Assembly: GCA_021732995.1 (NCBI GenBank)
Contig: JAKFWA010000041.1
Span: 1 to 50,229 of the forward strand
Origin: Planctomycetaceae bacterium
Lineage (GTDB): Bacteria > Planctomycetota > Planctomycetia > Planctomycetales > Planctomycetaceae
Reading direction: 5' to 3'
Length of the DNA stretch: 50,229 nt
The notes under the pieces are model-generated. The model did no database searches. It was not told where the DNA came from and saw nothing but the letters and a program-made list of their open reading frames with translations. This document shows, one piece after another, positions 1 through 7,793 of the stretch. A program made the position numbers and the translations under genes. The first letter of the stretch is position 1. Every line of letters begins with the position of its first letter.

Positions 1-2
1 GG

Positions 3-27
3 CCCCTCTCCCCAAAGGGGCGAGGGG
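3..27. repeat. GC-rich palindromic intergenic repeat at left edge
   Basis: An imperfect hairpin is visible: CCCCTC-t-CCCC, loop AAA, GGGG-c-GAGGGG. The CCCTC/GAGGG plus CCCC/GGGG arm structure recurs at 40876-40904 and 50125-50150, so this looks like one copy of a genome-wide short palindromic repeat rather than a gene-specific site. It could also terminate a gene lying left of the window, but no T-tract follows. The rest of 1-168 holds no gene that I can support. Confidence 0.6.
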
Positions 28-168
28 AGCTTGCCGCGCGAGAAATCGCGATTGGATCGTCAGCATTCGCTGCCTTGGTTGGATCGACGAACGCGCGGAA
101 CCTCCGTACTTTGCGGGTCGCTCGGTCGTGAATCATCGTCATGACTTTCATTGAGAAAGACGTCTCCC

Positions 169-2427
169 ATGAGCAACTCGCCAGCCGCGTCGGACGATCA
201 AGGCCTCACCGAAATCAAAGATCAGTTCCTCGGTCACCCGCGCGGCTTGTTCGTGCTGTTCTTCGTCGAGATGTGGGAGCGCTTCTCCTACTACGGCATG
301 CGGGCTCTGCTGGTCTTCTACATGACCAAAGGCTTCCTGAAGCTGGACGACGGCGCGGCCTATGGCATCTATGGAGCTTACACCGCCCTGGTTTACGCGA
401 CGCCATTCATCGGCGGGATGCTGGCTGATCGGCTGCTGGGCGCCAGACGCGCGGTGATTCTCGGTGGCATGCTGATGGCAGCCGGGCACCTGCTGATGAC
501 CATCGAAGAAAAGAACGCTTTTTCCGCGGCGCTCGCTCTGCTGATCTGCGGCAACGGCTTCTTCAAACCGAACATCTCCACGATGATCGGTAGCATGTAT
601 CCTCCGGGCAGTCCCAAACGCGACGGCGGGTTCACGATCTTCTACATGGGTATCAACCTCGGCGCCGCGATGTCGCCGATTGTGTGTGGCGCCGTCGGTG
701 AAACATTCGGCTGGCACTGGGGGTTTGGCCTGGCGACCTTGGGCATGCTGGCGGGACTCTTCACATTCGTCGCCGGACGGCTGGTCGCCCGGATCCTGAT
801 TGGTCTCACCGCGCTGGCGACCAGTGGCGGAATGGTGCTCTTTGCCTGGGGCAGCCCGGTCGAACTCGGAACCAACGCGCCGATTGGCATCGCGCTGCTG
901 GTAGCGGCGGCGGTCGCGATCGCGGCACTGGCTGGTGGTGGAGTTCCGGATGGACTGGGCGAACCCAAGGATGCGCGGCGCATGGACTACCCGGCCGTGG
1001 ACGCCATTCGCACCCAACCCATCCCGTATTACCTCGGAATCATTGGTTCAATCCAATTGGTGCAGCACGTCGTCGCGCCGCAGTCGCAGTACGCTGTGAT
1101 CGCCATGCTGGTCGGCGCGTTTGCGATCGTGCTTCCGTGGATCACGGCTCGCAACGCCGTGTACCTGGGCACTGCGACGCTGGTACCTGTGATGGCGATC
1201 CTCGTTCAGAATACTCAGGTCGCGGGATTGTTGCTGTCGGTGTTTGGCGGTCTCGCGTTGTTCAAGCTCGCCGCCGATGCGTATCAGTCACCGAAGATCG
1301 AACGCGAACGCATGCAGGTCGTGTTGATCCTGATGTTCTTCTCCATGCTGTTCTGGGCGTTCTTCGAGCAAGCGGGCAGCTCTTTGAGCAACTTCACGGA
1401 TCGCAACGTGAATCGAGTCGTGGGCGGCGAGATCATCACCGCGGCCGAAGTTGGGCAGAAACGAGATTCGCTGAAGATCACATCCGCCTTCCTGGGGCGT
1501 GAAATCGCGGGTCGCCAGTGGGACGTGATGCTGGTCGATGCTGCCCAGGGTTCCGCCAACGAGTTCATTCGCGAACTGCCTGAGGAACTCGAAGATGAGA
1601 AGATACAACCGCTCGTCAATGCACAAGCGCTGAAGTCTGTTGATGCGATCATCGCGAAGCGTCGAGGAGTCGAACCGGAAGCTCTTGAGAAAGAGGAATC
1701 ATCCGAACCGAAGGATGAGGAAGAAAAGGGGCCGTCGCTGCTGTGGCAGTTGAAACGAGTTTGGGCTGCGAAACGAGTGGCTCCCACCTTGGAGGACGTC
1801 ACCGTCACTGAGAGCATGGTTGGGATGATCGCCAACGGAACGCAGCTCAAGGCCAGCATCTTTCAAGCTGTCAATCCGGTTTGCATTGTGTCCCTGGGGC
1901 TGCTGTTCAGCATGTTGTGGGGCTTCCTCGGGAAGCTGCGACTGGAACCGAATGCGTCCATCAAATTTGCCCTGGGCCTGATGCAACTGGGACTGGGCTT
2001 CGGAGTGCTGTGGTACGGAGCCAAGTACTGCGATAGTTTCGGAATGGTGGCCATGAGCTGGCTGCTGCTTGCCTACGTATTGTCGACGACTGGCGAGCTG
2101 TGCTTGTCGCCAGTCGGCCTGTCCATGGTGACAAAGCTTTCGCCGCCCCGCATGGTCAGCACCGTGATGGGTGCCTGGTTTCTGGCAACCGCGTTCTCAA
2201 ACTATCTCGCGGGCATGATTGCCAAGCTCACAGGAGTCGAGCATGGCAAAGATGGCGCCGAGAACATTATTCCTCTTCCGTTGAAAACGGTCCACGTTTA
2301 TGGCGACGTCTTCGGCAAGATTGCCATCGCGGGTGTGGTATCGGGAGTCTTGCTTCTGATCATCTCTCCGCTGCTGGTCCGCTGGATGCACGCCGACCCG
2401 AAAGAAGTGTCCGGCGGCGGGCATTGA
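169..2427 (+). CDS. POT/PTR2-family proton-coupled peptide transporter (MFS)
   Basis: This is an inner-membrane transporter of 752 residues. The POT signature E-x-x-E-R-F-x-Y-Y-G sits at residues 34-43, and a second typical stretch (FYMGINLGA) follows near residue 165. Known family members import di- and tripeptides with protons. The reading frame is open from a TTG at 151, but the ATG at 169 is preferred because a GAGAAAG ribosome-binding site lies about 10 bases upstream. The protein is far longer than the usual ~500 residues. The extra length includes a soluble, highly charged insert at roughly residues 410-550, with an E/K-rich linker (EKEESSEPKDEEEKG), between transmembrane segments. Peptide specificity is inferred from the family. 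The gene appears to be a single transcription unit. Confidence 0.9.
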   Translation: MSNSPAASDDQGLTEIKDQFLGHPRGLFVLFFVEMWERFSYYGMRALLVFYMTKGFLKLDDGAAYGIYGAYTALVYATPFIGGMLADRLLGARRAVILGGMLMAAGHLLMTIEEKNAFSAALALLICGNGFFKPNISTMIGSMYPPGSPKRDGGFTIFYMGINLGAAMSPIVCGAVGETFGWHWGFGLATLGMLAGLFTFVAGRLVARILIGLTALATSGGMVLFAWGSPVELGTNAPIGIALLVAAAVAIAALAGGGVPDGLGEPKDARRMDYPAVDAIRTQPIPYYLGIIGSIQLVQHVVAPQSQYAVIAMLVGAFAIVLPWITARNAVYLGTATLVPVMAILVQNTQVAGLLLSVFGGLALFKLAADAYQSPKIERERMQVVLILMFFSMLFWAFFEQAGSSLSNFTDRNVNRVVGGEIITAAEVGQKRDSLKITSAFLGREIAGRQWDVMLVDAAQGSANEFIRELPEELEDEKIQPLVNAQALKSVDAIIAKRRGVEPEALEKEESSEPKDEEEKGPSLLWQLKRVWAAKRVAPTLEDVTVTESMVGMIANGTQLKASIFQAVNPVCIVSLGLLFSMLWGFLGKLRLEPNASIKFALGLMQLGLGFGVLWYGAKYCDSFGMVAMSWLLLAYVLSTTGELCLSPVGLSMVTKLSPPRMVSTVMGAWFLATAFSNYLAGMIAKLTGVEHGKDGAENIIPLPLKTVHVYGDVFGKIAIAGVVSGVLLLIISPLLVRWMHADPKEVSGGGH

Positions 2428-2449
2428 TCAGATCGACATCGGGATGCGT

Positions 2450-2519
2450 GAAAGTAGCAGCGACATTCCATGTGCCGTAGCCCTCGGCGGACGGCACACT
2501 GAGTATGCCTGCTACTTTC
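2450..2519. repeat. Nested inverted repeat downstream of the transporter
   Basis: The outer arms are a perfect 11-bp inverted repeat (GAAAGTAGCAG at 2450-2460, CTGCTACTTTC at 2509-2519). Inside lies a perfect 8-bp pair (TGTGCCGT at 2471-2478, ACGGCACA at 2491-2498). The RNA would fold into a long interrupted hairpin just after the transporter stop codon. The structure looks like a dispersed planctomycete intergenic repeat and could also aid termination, although no clear T-tract follows. The rest of 2428-2710 shows nothing recognisable except the ribosome-binding site of the next gene. Confidence 0.65.
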
Positions 2520-2710
2520 CTGCGGTCTTCGGGATTGATGTAGTAACTCGATCGTGCCGGCCGCGAGACGCGTCCGCCACACAACTTCCCGGGCGACATA
2601 CCTGCCGGTTTGCGGGCAGCGGCCGCATCCCGGCGATTCGGTGGCATGCTTTTTGTATCAGCAGTGGCTCAACATCTTGCAACATCCGTTGCGAATGATT
2701 GAGGCACATC

Positions 2711-3253
2711 ATGATCAACACTGACCTGACCCGTTCGTCTCTTCCCGCCGTTCAAATTCGCTGGCTTGTCAGCAGCGATCTCCCCGAGATCCTGCGCATC
2801 GAGCAGGAAAGCACGCTGGACCCGTGGGACCAGAATGAGTTTCTGGTGCATCTCCAGGAGCATCACTGCATCGGCATGGTCGCCGAGCATGATCGCAAGA
2901 TCGTCGGGTACATGATCTATGAACTCTATCCGCGGTCACTCGACCTGCTGAACTTTGTCGTCGCACCCGCGTCGCGACGAAGCGCTGTGGGGACGCGGAT
3001 GATGGATCACCTCACACGCAAGCTAGGCCCGCGACGCAACGCTCTGACGGTAACCGTCCGCGAGACGAGTCTGCCAGCACAACTCTTCCTGCGATCTCAA
3101 GAGTTCCACTGCGTCTCTGTGATCAAGGACTACTACGCCGACACCAATGAAGACGCCTACTGGTTTCGATATCGGCTGCATGAGGAGTCGCAGATCGCCC
3201 GCCAATCGCAAGGCGATCTGATCTCCACTCAGCACGCGTTATCCAGCCAGTGA
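2711..3253 (+). CDS. GNAT-family N-acetyltransferase, RimI-like
   Basis: The 180-residue protein has the order of elements expected for a GNAT fold: an N-terminal strand and helix (IRWLVSSDLPEILRIEQ), a GYMIYEL strand, the LLNFVVAPASRR segment corresponding to motif A (acetyl-CoA pyrophosphate loop, here degenerate R-R-S-A-V-G-T), and a C-terminal part similar to the RimI end (AQLFLRSQEFHCVSVIKDYY). RimI acetylates the N-terminal alanine of ribosomal protein S18; whether this homologue does so cannot be told from sequence. The frame opens at a TTG at 2699, but the ATG at 2711 has GAGG six bases upstream and is the better start. It ends 60 bp before a convergent gene. Confidence 0.82.
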   Translation: MINTDLTRSSLPAVQIRWLVSSDLPEILRIEQESTLDPWDQNEFLVHLQEHHCIGMVAEHDRKIVGYMIYELYPRSLDLLNFVVAPASRRSAVGTRMMDHLTRKLGPRRNALTVTVRETSLPAQLFLRSQEFHCVSVIKDYYADTNEDAYWFRYRLHEESQIARQSQGDLISTQHALSSQ

Positions 3254-3259
3254 GTAATC

Positions 3260-3288
3260 GGGTGCCACTGGCCAATCCAGCGGCACCC
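3260..3288. terminator. Hairpin between convergent genes, possible bidirectional terminator
   Basis: GGGTGCC at 3260-3266 pairs perfectly with GGCACCC at 3282-3288, and an inner CTGG/CCAG pair extends the stem. It sits between the stop codons of two convergent genes (3253 and 3314), which fits a shared terminator. No strong T-tract follows in either direction, so this could be Rho-assisted or simply structural. Confidence 0.45.
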
Positions 3289-3313
3289 TGTGGTTCCTGA
3301 TGGAAACAAACCA

Positions 3314-3727
3314 CTAATCCTGTGGAGGTCGCTCGGCGTCACTCACTCGTTGTTCGAGCTGTGTCGCAATACTGTGGCCGCTGTGCGTGCTCGAATCGCC
3401 GTCTTCTTCGAGTGTCCAGCGAGGCGTTCCCGCCGAATCGCAGCATGCTCGAATTCTCAGGATGAGATCGGCGTCGGGGCCGCCGTATTCCAGCAGGGCC
3501 TGCGCGTCGCCCAGCGTTTCAGAGACGTGAAAGCTCACTTCCTCACAATGATGCGAGCCTCTCTTCTGAACTGCGACGTAGCGCGAATCAATGTCCAGAA
3601 TGAGATACCCCCTGTCCGTGTCCTCTTCCAGGCAGTGGTAGAGTTCGCACAGGTCGTGACTCAGGTCCGCGAAGAAGCTCTCTGCTTCCGCATGGTTGAG
3701 ATGAAAAGTCTGCGATGCTGTTGCCAT
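3314..3727 (-). CDS. Hypothetical protein
   Basis: A 137-residue soluble protein that I do not recognise. It is acidic, with a high share of Asp, Glu, His and Cys, including the local pattern LSHDLCELYHCLEED. There is no signal peptide or membrane segment. The frame stays open upstream to 3838, but the ATG at 3727 is chosen because GAGGTG lies about 6 bases upstream on the minus strand and the upstream part reads like non-coding DNA. It faces the GNAT gene tail to tail. A coding role is supported by the ribosome-binding site and a sensible composition; function is unknown. Confidence 0.6.
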   Translation of the reverse strand: MATASQTFHLNHAEAESFFADLSHDLCELYHCLEEDTDRGYLILDIDSRYVAVQKRGSHHCEEVSFHVSETLGDAQALLEYGGPDADLILRIRACCDSAGTPRWTLEEDGDSSTHSGHSIATQLEQRVSDAERPPQD

Positions 3728-3966
3728 GTTGGCACCTCGATAAACAGGTTTGCATTTGTCTGATTTCAGCGCGGAGCGTGCCGGCCGGGAGAGGCATTCT
3801 CCCAGACCGATACGGTCTTCCGCTTCATTGACAGACAAGAGAGCAAACTCGGGGCCGCAGTTGAACTCTTCCTTTCCGCTCGGGAAACGGAGGGTTCCGC
3901 ATCACCTTGCTGCTGGATGAGGATCAGCCGGATCGGATGCGATCATGCCGGTGAAAAACTGACCGG

Positions 3967-3988
3967 CCGCAGATCCCGGGATCTGCGG
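3967..3988. repeat. Perfect 22-bp palindrome
   Basis: The sequence CCGCAGATCCC is immediately followed by its exact reverse complement GGGATCTGCGG, with no loop. It lies 20 bases from another strong inverted repeat. It could be a dispersed palindromic repeat or a dyad-symmetric protein-binding site; nothing decides between these. Confidence 0.7.
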
Positions 3989-4008
3989 AGCAAAAACAGC
4001 AAGTAGTG

Positions 4009-4052
4009 CGGACAATCCTGTCCGCCAAGGTTTCGACGGACAGGATTGTCCG
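4009..4052 (-). repeat. Perfect 16-bp inverted repeat downstream of the LamG-propeller gene
   Basis: CGGACAATCCTGTCCG at 4009-4024 and its exact reverse complement at 4037-4052 flank a 12-base loop. Each arm is itself partly palindromic (CGGACA...TGTCCG), so alternative folds exist. It starts 10 bases past the stop codon of the minus-strand gene ending at 4063, so the transcript would end in a very stable hairpin. No T-tract follows, and the arm sequence resembles a dispersed intergenic repeat. Confidence 0.7.
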
Positions 4053-4062
4053 TCCTGCAACG

Positions 4063-5733
4063 TCAGCGAGCGGCATTGTGGAGTCGCTCAATGTGTTGGG
4101 GCGAAAGCGCTCCTCGATAGAGCCGCACGTCGGAAAGATCGCCATTGAGATAATCTTGAGCGCCGAAGCCGAGCCGGAGCGGTTGCCCGTTGGTGAGGTT
4201 CAGAGACGACGGTTCGAAGCGACTCGATTCGCTAACTTGCTGACCGTCGACATAGAGCACGAGGCGATTGGTTTCTCGCACGGCGGCTACGTGATGCCAA
4301 CCTGCGGAGAGTTCACGATCGTGAGTCGCGTTGCGACCCGCTTCGATGGAGAGCACTCGACCGGAAGGCAACGCGCCGACAAACAAACGTCCCTGATAGA
4401 CCGCCATCGACCAGGCGCGGCGGTACTTCACGTCGGGCGTATGATCGACGCGACCAATCTTCGTCCACTGTTGGCCGCTATCGAAGCGGTAGACCTCAGC
4501 CAGGGGCAACGTGCCGCCGTACATCTGGCCGTTGTAGACCAGCAGCGGCATGGCTTCGAGTTCCTGGCCCAGCTTGCCAGCGTCCTCCCAATTCGTCCCG
4601 CCGAGATAACGGAAGACGTGCGCCTGCGGCCACTCGCTGACAAACAAGCTGCCGCGATGCACCGCGAAGCCATAGGTTTGAGTCGCTCCAGGAATTTTTC
4701 CAACGTGCTCCCAGTTCTCGCCGTCAAAGCGAAAGACAGAGCCTTCGTCATAAGACGTCGCGTAGATGAAACCGTTGAAGACCGTCAGAGCTTCGACGCG
4801 CTTGCCATCCGGCGTCTTGCAGGCGGTCCATTTCTCACCGCCTTCGTACCGAAAGAATCCAGCGGGCTTATAGAGCGAACCTGCGTAGAGCTTTCCTTTG
4901 AATACGACCAGACCGCCGACAGCTTCGGTCTCCGGCGACAGAGTGCCGCAGGAAACCCATTCGTTGTTGGGGCCGAGTCGATAGACCTTGCCACCGAAGT
5001 TCGGGTTCTGTGATTCCGATAATCCCGAGCCCGCCAGTCGATACTTGCTGGACGCGACATACAGCGAGCCGTTGAACTCGGCCATCGCAGAGATCGAGTT
5101 CGCCTTGTCCGGGCTGCCGAGATCCGTCCAGCGGCTATCACCATCGAATCGAAAGACGCGTCCCGTTTCGTTCGCTCCAGCATGGCACGTCGACGCATAG
5201 AGCCGCCCGTTATGCACGCAGAGCGAGAACACATACATCGCGCTGCCGAGCTGCCCATGATCTTTGAACTGCTCGTCGATGCGGTCCTGATTGATACCAA
5301 AGTGCAACTGCCTTGAGTTCGCCTGAGCGTTCGTCACACCGCCGTGACTGTACAGCCCCAAGTGCCAGCCTGTGCGAGTCGCTGCGTCGTACTGGCTGAT
5401 CAAATCACCCGGCACGTCATCGAGGCTCTCGTTCGACTTCACCCACAACGAGACCGAGAACTCACCCGCACCGAGTTGCAACGGATTCGCATCAGCGACC
5501 TCAAGCAGCGAACTGCGACCGTTGAAGCGAGCAGCGGTGTTCTGCCCAGCGCCGGGCCCTGCAATGTTGAACTCGACGTCCCGCGCCACCGTCTTCAACT
5601 TGCTGGCTGAGACATCGTCAGCATTCCCTCGTAGCGGCCAGTGTCCGACGAGTTGCGGTTCCGCCGCCCGGGTCTGCAACCCACAGCCGGTAGCAACGAT
5701 CAACATCCACATCAGCACGCGCAGAGACTTCAT
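4063..5733 (-). CDS. Exported protein: beta-propeller nested inside a LamG (concanavalin A-like) domain
   Basis: The product has 556 residues. An N-terminal export signal ends in an A-T-G-C segment near residue 18, so a lipoprotein is possible. Residues ~25-150 match the first half of a LamG/laminin-G-like fold (LVGHWPLRGNADD, then EFSVSLWVKS). Residues ~165-475 are six or seven Kelch-like units built on the pattern F-N-G-x-L-Y-A-S ... V-F-R-F-D-G ... W. Residues ~480-556 match the second half of LamG (GWHHVAAVRE, LVLYVDGQ, DLSDVRLYRGALS). The propeller therefore appears to interrupt one LamG domain. The start at 5733 is preferred over upstream in-frame codons because GGGGGAA lies 7 bases before it and the signal peptide begins there. 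Carbohydrate or surface binding is inferred from the folds. Confidence 0.8.
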   Translation of the reverse strand: MKSLRVLMWMLIVATGCGLQTRAAEPQLVGHWPLRGNADDVSASKLKTVARDVEFNIAGPGAGQNTAARFNGRSSLLEVADANPLQLGAGEFSVSLWVKSNESLDDVPGDLISQYDAATRTGWHLGLYSHGGVTNAQANSRQLHFGINQDRIDEQFKDHGQLGSAMYVFSLCVHNGRLYASTCHAGANETGRVFRFDGDSRWTDLGSPDKANSISAMAEFNGSLYVASSKYRLAGSGLSESQNPNFGGKVYRLGPNNEWVSCGTLSPETEAVGGLVVFKGKLYAGSLYKPAGFFRYEGGEKWTACKTPDGKRVEALTVFNGFIYATSYDEGSVFRFDGENWEHVGKIPGATQTYGFAVHRGSLFVSEWPQAHVFRYLGGTNWEDAGKLGQELEAMPLLVYNGQMYGGTLPLAEVYRFDSGQQWTKIGRVDHTPDVKYRRAWSMAVYQGRLFVGALPSGRVLSIEAGRNATHDRELSAGWHHVAAVRETNRLVLYVDGQQVSESSRFEPSSLNLTNGQPLRLGFGAQDYLNGDLSDVRLYRGALSPQHIERLHNAAR

Positions 5734-5851
5734 GCCTGATTCCCCCGCAGACAGGTTCGTTCCTGGAACTCGCTTCGAGCGCAACGGACGCGTTTCGCGA
5801 CCGAGAGCCAAGTTCTCATCGCTACGTCCACAAAAGCCAAGGCACGTGACT

Positions 5852-7675
5852 CTACGGAGGTGAGACGGCTCCAGCCTGACCACTGGCGGCTTTGGTCATC
5901 ACATCGCCAGGGGAACGTGTCGGCAAATCAACAGTGCGGAAGCGATTGACTCCGACCAGCCGCGATGTCGCCGCGTCGTCGGAAGGTTCGTCGTAGTCGA
6001 GCGAGATTGGCACGACGACAGTGAAGGTGCTGCCCTTGCCGAACTCACTCTGCAACTGCACTTCGCCGCCCAGCAGTCGCGTCAGTTCTTTGACGATCGA
6101 CAAGCCCAGCCCCGTACCTTCGTACTGACGCGTGAGGTTGTCCTTCTGACCGGGAATCGCTTTGCCCTGACGAAACTTTTCGAAGATGCGTTCCTGCTCA
6201 TCCAGCGGAATGCCAATCCCATTGTCCTCGATGATCAGCGCGACGCGGTTGCTGTCGCGGCGTTCGGCTCGCACCCGCACGCGACCGCCTTCGGGTGTGA
6301 ACTTGATCGCGTTGGAAAGCAGGTTGCTGAGCACTTGCTGCAGCTTGCCCGCATCCTGCAACAGCACGGGGACATCCGGTTCGACGGACCAGTTGAGGGC
6401 GATGTTACGACGCTCGGCCAGCGGCCCCATCGTGCCCACCTGCCGCTCGATGAGGTCGCTCAGCGTGAATTCCACCGGGTGCAGTTCCATCTTACCGCTT
6501 TCGATCTTCGCCAGATCGAGCACGTCATTGATGAGCGCCAGCAGATTCTTGCCGGATGTGAGGATGTTGTTGACGTATCGCTTCTGCTTGTCCTGCAGGT
6601 TGGGAGCGTCGCTCAAGACCTCGCTGAAGCCCAGAATGCTGTTGAGCGGCGTGCGGAGTTCGTGACTCATCGTCGCCAGGAATTCGTTCTTGAGATTGTT
6701 CATCTCATAGAGCTGCAGGTTGACGTGCGCCAGTTCGTCGACCTTGCCGTCGAGGTCCGTGTTGACCTGCTGCAACTCCTCTTGAACCGTGACCAGGTGC
6801 CGCAACATGCGATTGAACGCGTGGCTGAGTTCCTCAAACTCGTCGCCCGTCCGGATGTCCGCGCGCATGTCGAGATTACCGCGCGCGATGGCGTCACTGA
6901 CGCGCTTCAAGTGCAGCACCGGCTTGGTGATCACGTAGCGGATGACGAGATAAATCGCGACGAGCGCCAGCACGACCTTAATGAATTCAGACGTCATCAC
7001 GAACGCGTTCGTGCTGTGCAAGGCGGACTCAACCGTCGGTAACGGCAGGGTAATCTTGGCCATACCGATCAGGTCGCCAGCCTGCACGTCGACGAGCTTC
7101 GTGGCTTCTCCCGGCTTGCTGCCCTCTTCGGGACGCTGTTGGTGATAATGGCACTTCAGACAGGAATCTTTCGCCTTCACGGCTCCGTAGTACTGGTACT
7201 CGTTGTTTTCGCGCTGAATTGAAATGACTTCCGACTTACCGCTGCGCAGTTCCTGCAAGGCGAGGTAGCCAATCGAGTCACTGGGGCGGGCTGCGGATTC
7301 GGCCTGGTGGTATGCCTTGATCAGTTCAAAGCGGTAGTCGCGCAGTTGTTCGGGCTGCAGTTCATTCGACAGATGCTTGATCTGATCCAGTCGCGCGTCC
7401 TGCTGGTCGAAGGCCGGCGCTGCGGCTGGATCATTCTCAACAGGACGTTCCGGCAGGCCGATCGCCGCGCGTTCCCAGTGCCGCTGCATGATCATCGGCG
7501 CCATCAGCAGTTGTGCGGTGGTGCGGTTCTGCTGGTCAATGAGGTTCGACGTCTGCCACCAGTACAGTCCGAATGTCGTCGCCGCGAGGCCAGTGAGACC
7601 GACACCGAACAGCACGAGGCACTTCACCTCGAAGTTCGTTTCGCCAAGGATCCGCTTGATTGTTCGATAAGACAT
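5852..7675 (-). CDS. Membrane sensor histidine kinase with a c-type heme (DUF3365/Tll0287-like) sensor domain
   Basis: The product has 607 residues. Transmembrane segments lie at ~19-41 and ~231-249 and flank a periplasmic region of about 190 residues. That region contains C-L-K-C-H at residues 172-176, a covalent c-type heme motif, as in DUF3365 sensors. A HAMP domain (~248-300) follows, then a coiled coil, a HisKA domain with the phospho-acceptor His at 338 in SHELRTPLN, and an HATPase domain with N box (LSNLLSNAIKF), G1 (EDNGIGIP) and G2 (GTGLGLS). Known relatives sense redox state or small ligands through heme. No response regulator is adjacent, so this is an orphan kinase here. Its stop lies 118 bp upstream of the LamG-propeller start on the same strand, so co-transcription is possible. 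Confidence 0.92.
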   Translation of the reverse strand: MSYRTIKRILGETNFEVKCLVLFGVGLTGLAATTFGLYWWQTSNLIDQQNRTTAQLLMAPMIMQRHWERAAIGLPERPVENDPAAAPAFDQQDARLDQIKHLSNELQPEQLRDYRFELIKAYHQAESAARPSDSIGYLALQELRSGKSEVISIQRENNEYQYYGAVKAKDSCLKCHYHQQRPEEGSKPGEATKLVDVQAGDLIGMAKITLPLPTVESALHSTNAFVMTSEFIKVVLALVAIYLVIRYVITKPVLHLKRVSDAIARGNLDMRADIRTGDEFEELSHAFNRMLRHLVTVQEELQQVNTDLDGKVDELAHVNLQLYEMNNLKNEFLATMSHELRTPLNSILGFSEVLSDAPNLQDKQKRYVNNILTSGKNLLALINDVLDLAKIESGKMELHPVEFTLSDLIERQVGTMGPLAERRNIALNWSVEPDVPVLLQDAGKLQQVLSNLLSNAIKFTPEGGRVRVRAERRDSNRVALIIEDNGIGIPLDEQERIFEKFRQGKAIPGQKDNLTRQYEGTGLGLSIVKELTRLLGGEVQLQSEFGKGSTFTVVVPISLDYDEPSDDAATSRLVGVNRFRTVDLPTRSPGDVMTKAASGQAGAVSPP

Positions 7676-7793
7676 AGCCTACAGCCGAGATAGGATGACG
7701 ACCCGGTAGCAAAGATATTGCGCCACGGTCTTCGTCCAAAGTCCAACTTCGAGAGACTCCGGCCGATCCGTCCCTTTTCAGCAAAGGAATTCC

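Larger units (their letters stand above)
3728..4062. other. Intergenic region with two strong palindromes
   Basis: No convincing gene is present; short open frames here have no ribosome-binding site and are implausible in composition. The region contains a perfect 22-bp palindrome (3967-3988) and a perfect 16-bp inverted repeat (4009-4052), listed separately, plus the upstream region of the minus-strand hypothetical gene that starts at 3727. Confidence 0.6.

Noticed and set aside
148-1017. Minus-strand open frame of 289 residues
   Set aside because: It is antisense to the POT transporter and its Arg/His/Gln-rich composition is typical of shadow frames in GC-rich coding DNA.
4006-5013. Plus-strand open frame of 335 residues
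   Set aside because: It is antisense to the LamG-propeller gene, which has a signal peptide, domains and a ribosome-binding site. The plus-strand product has none.
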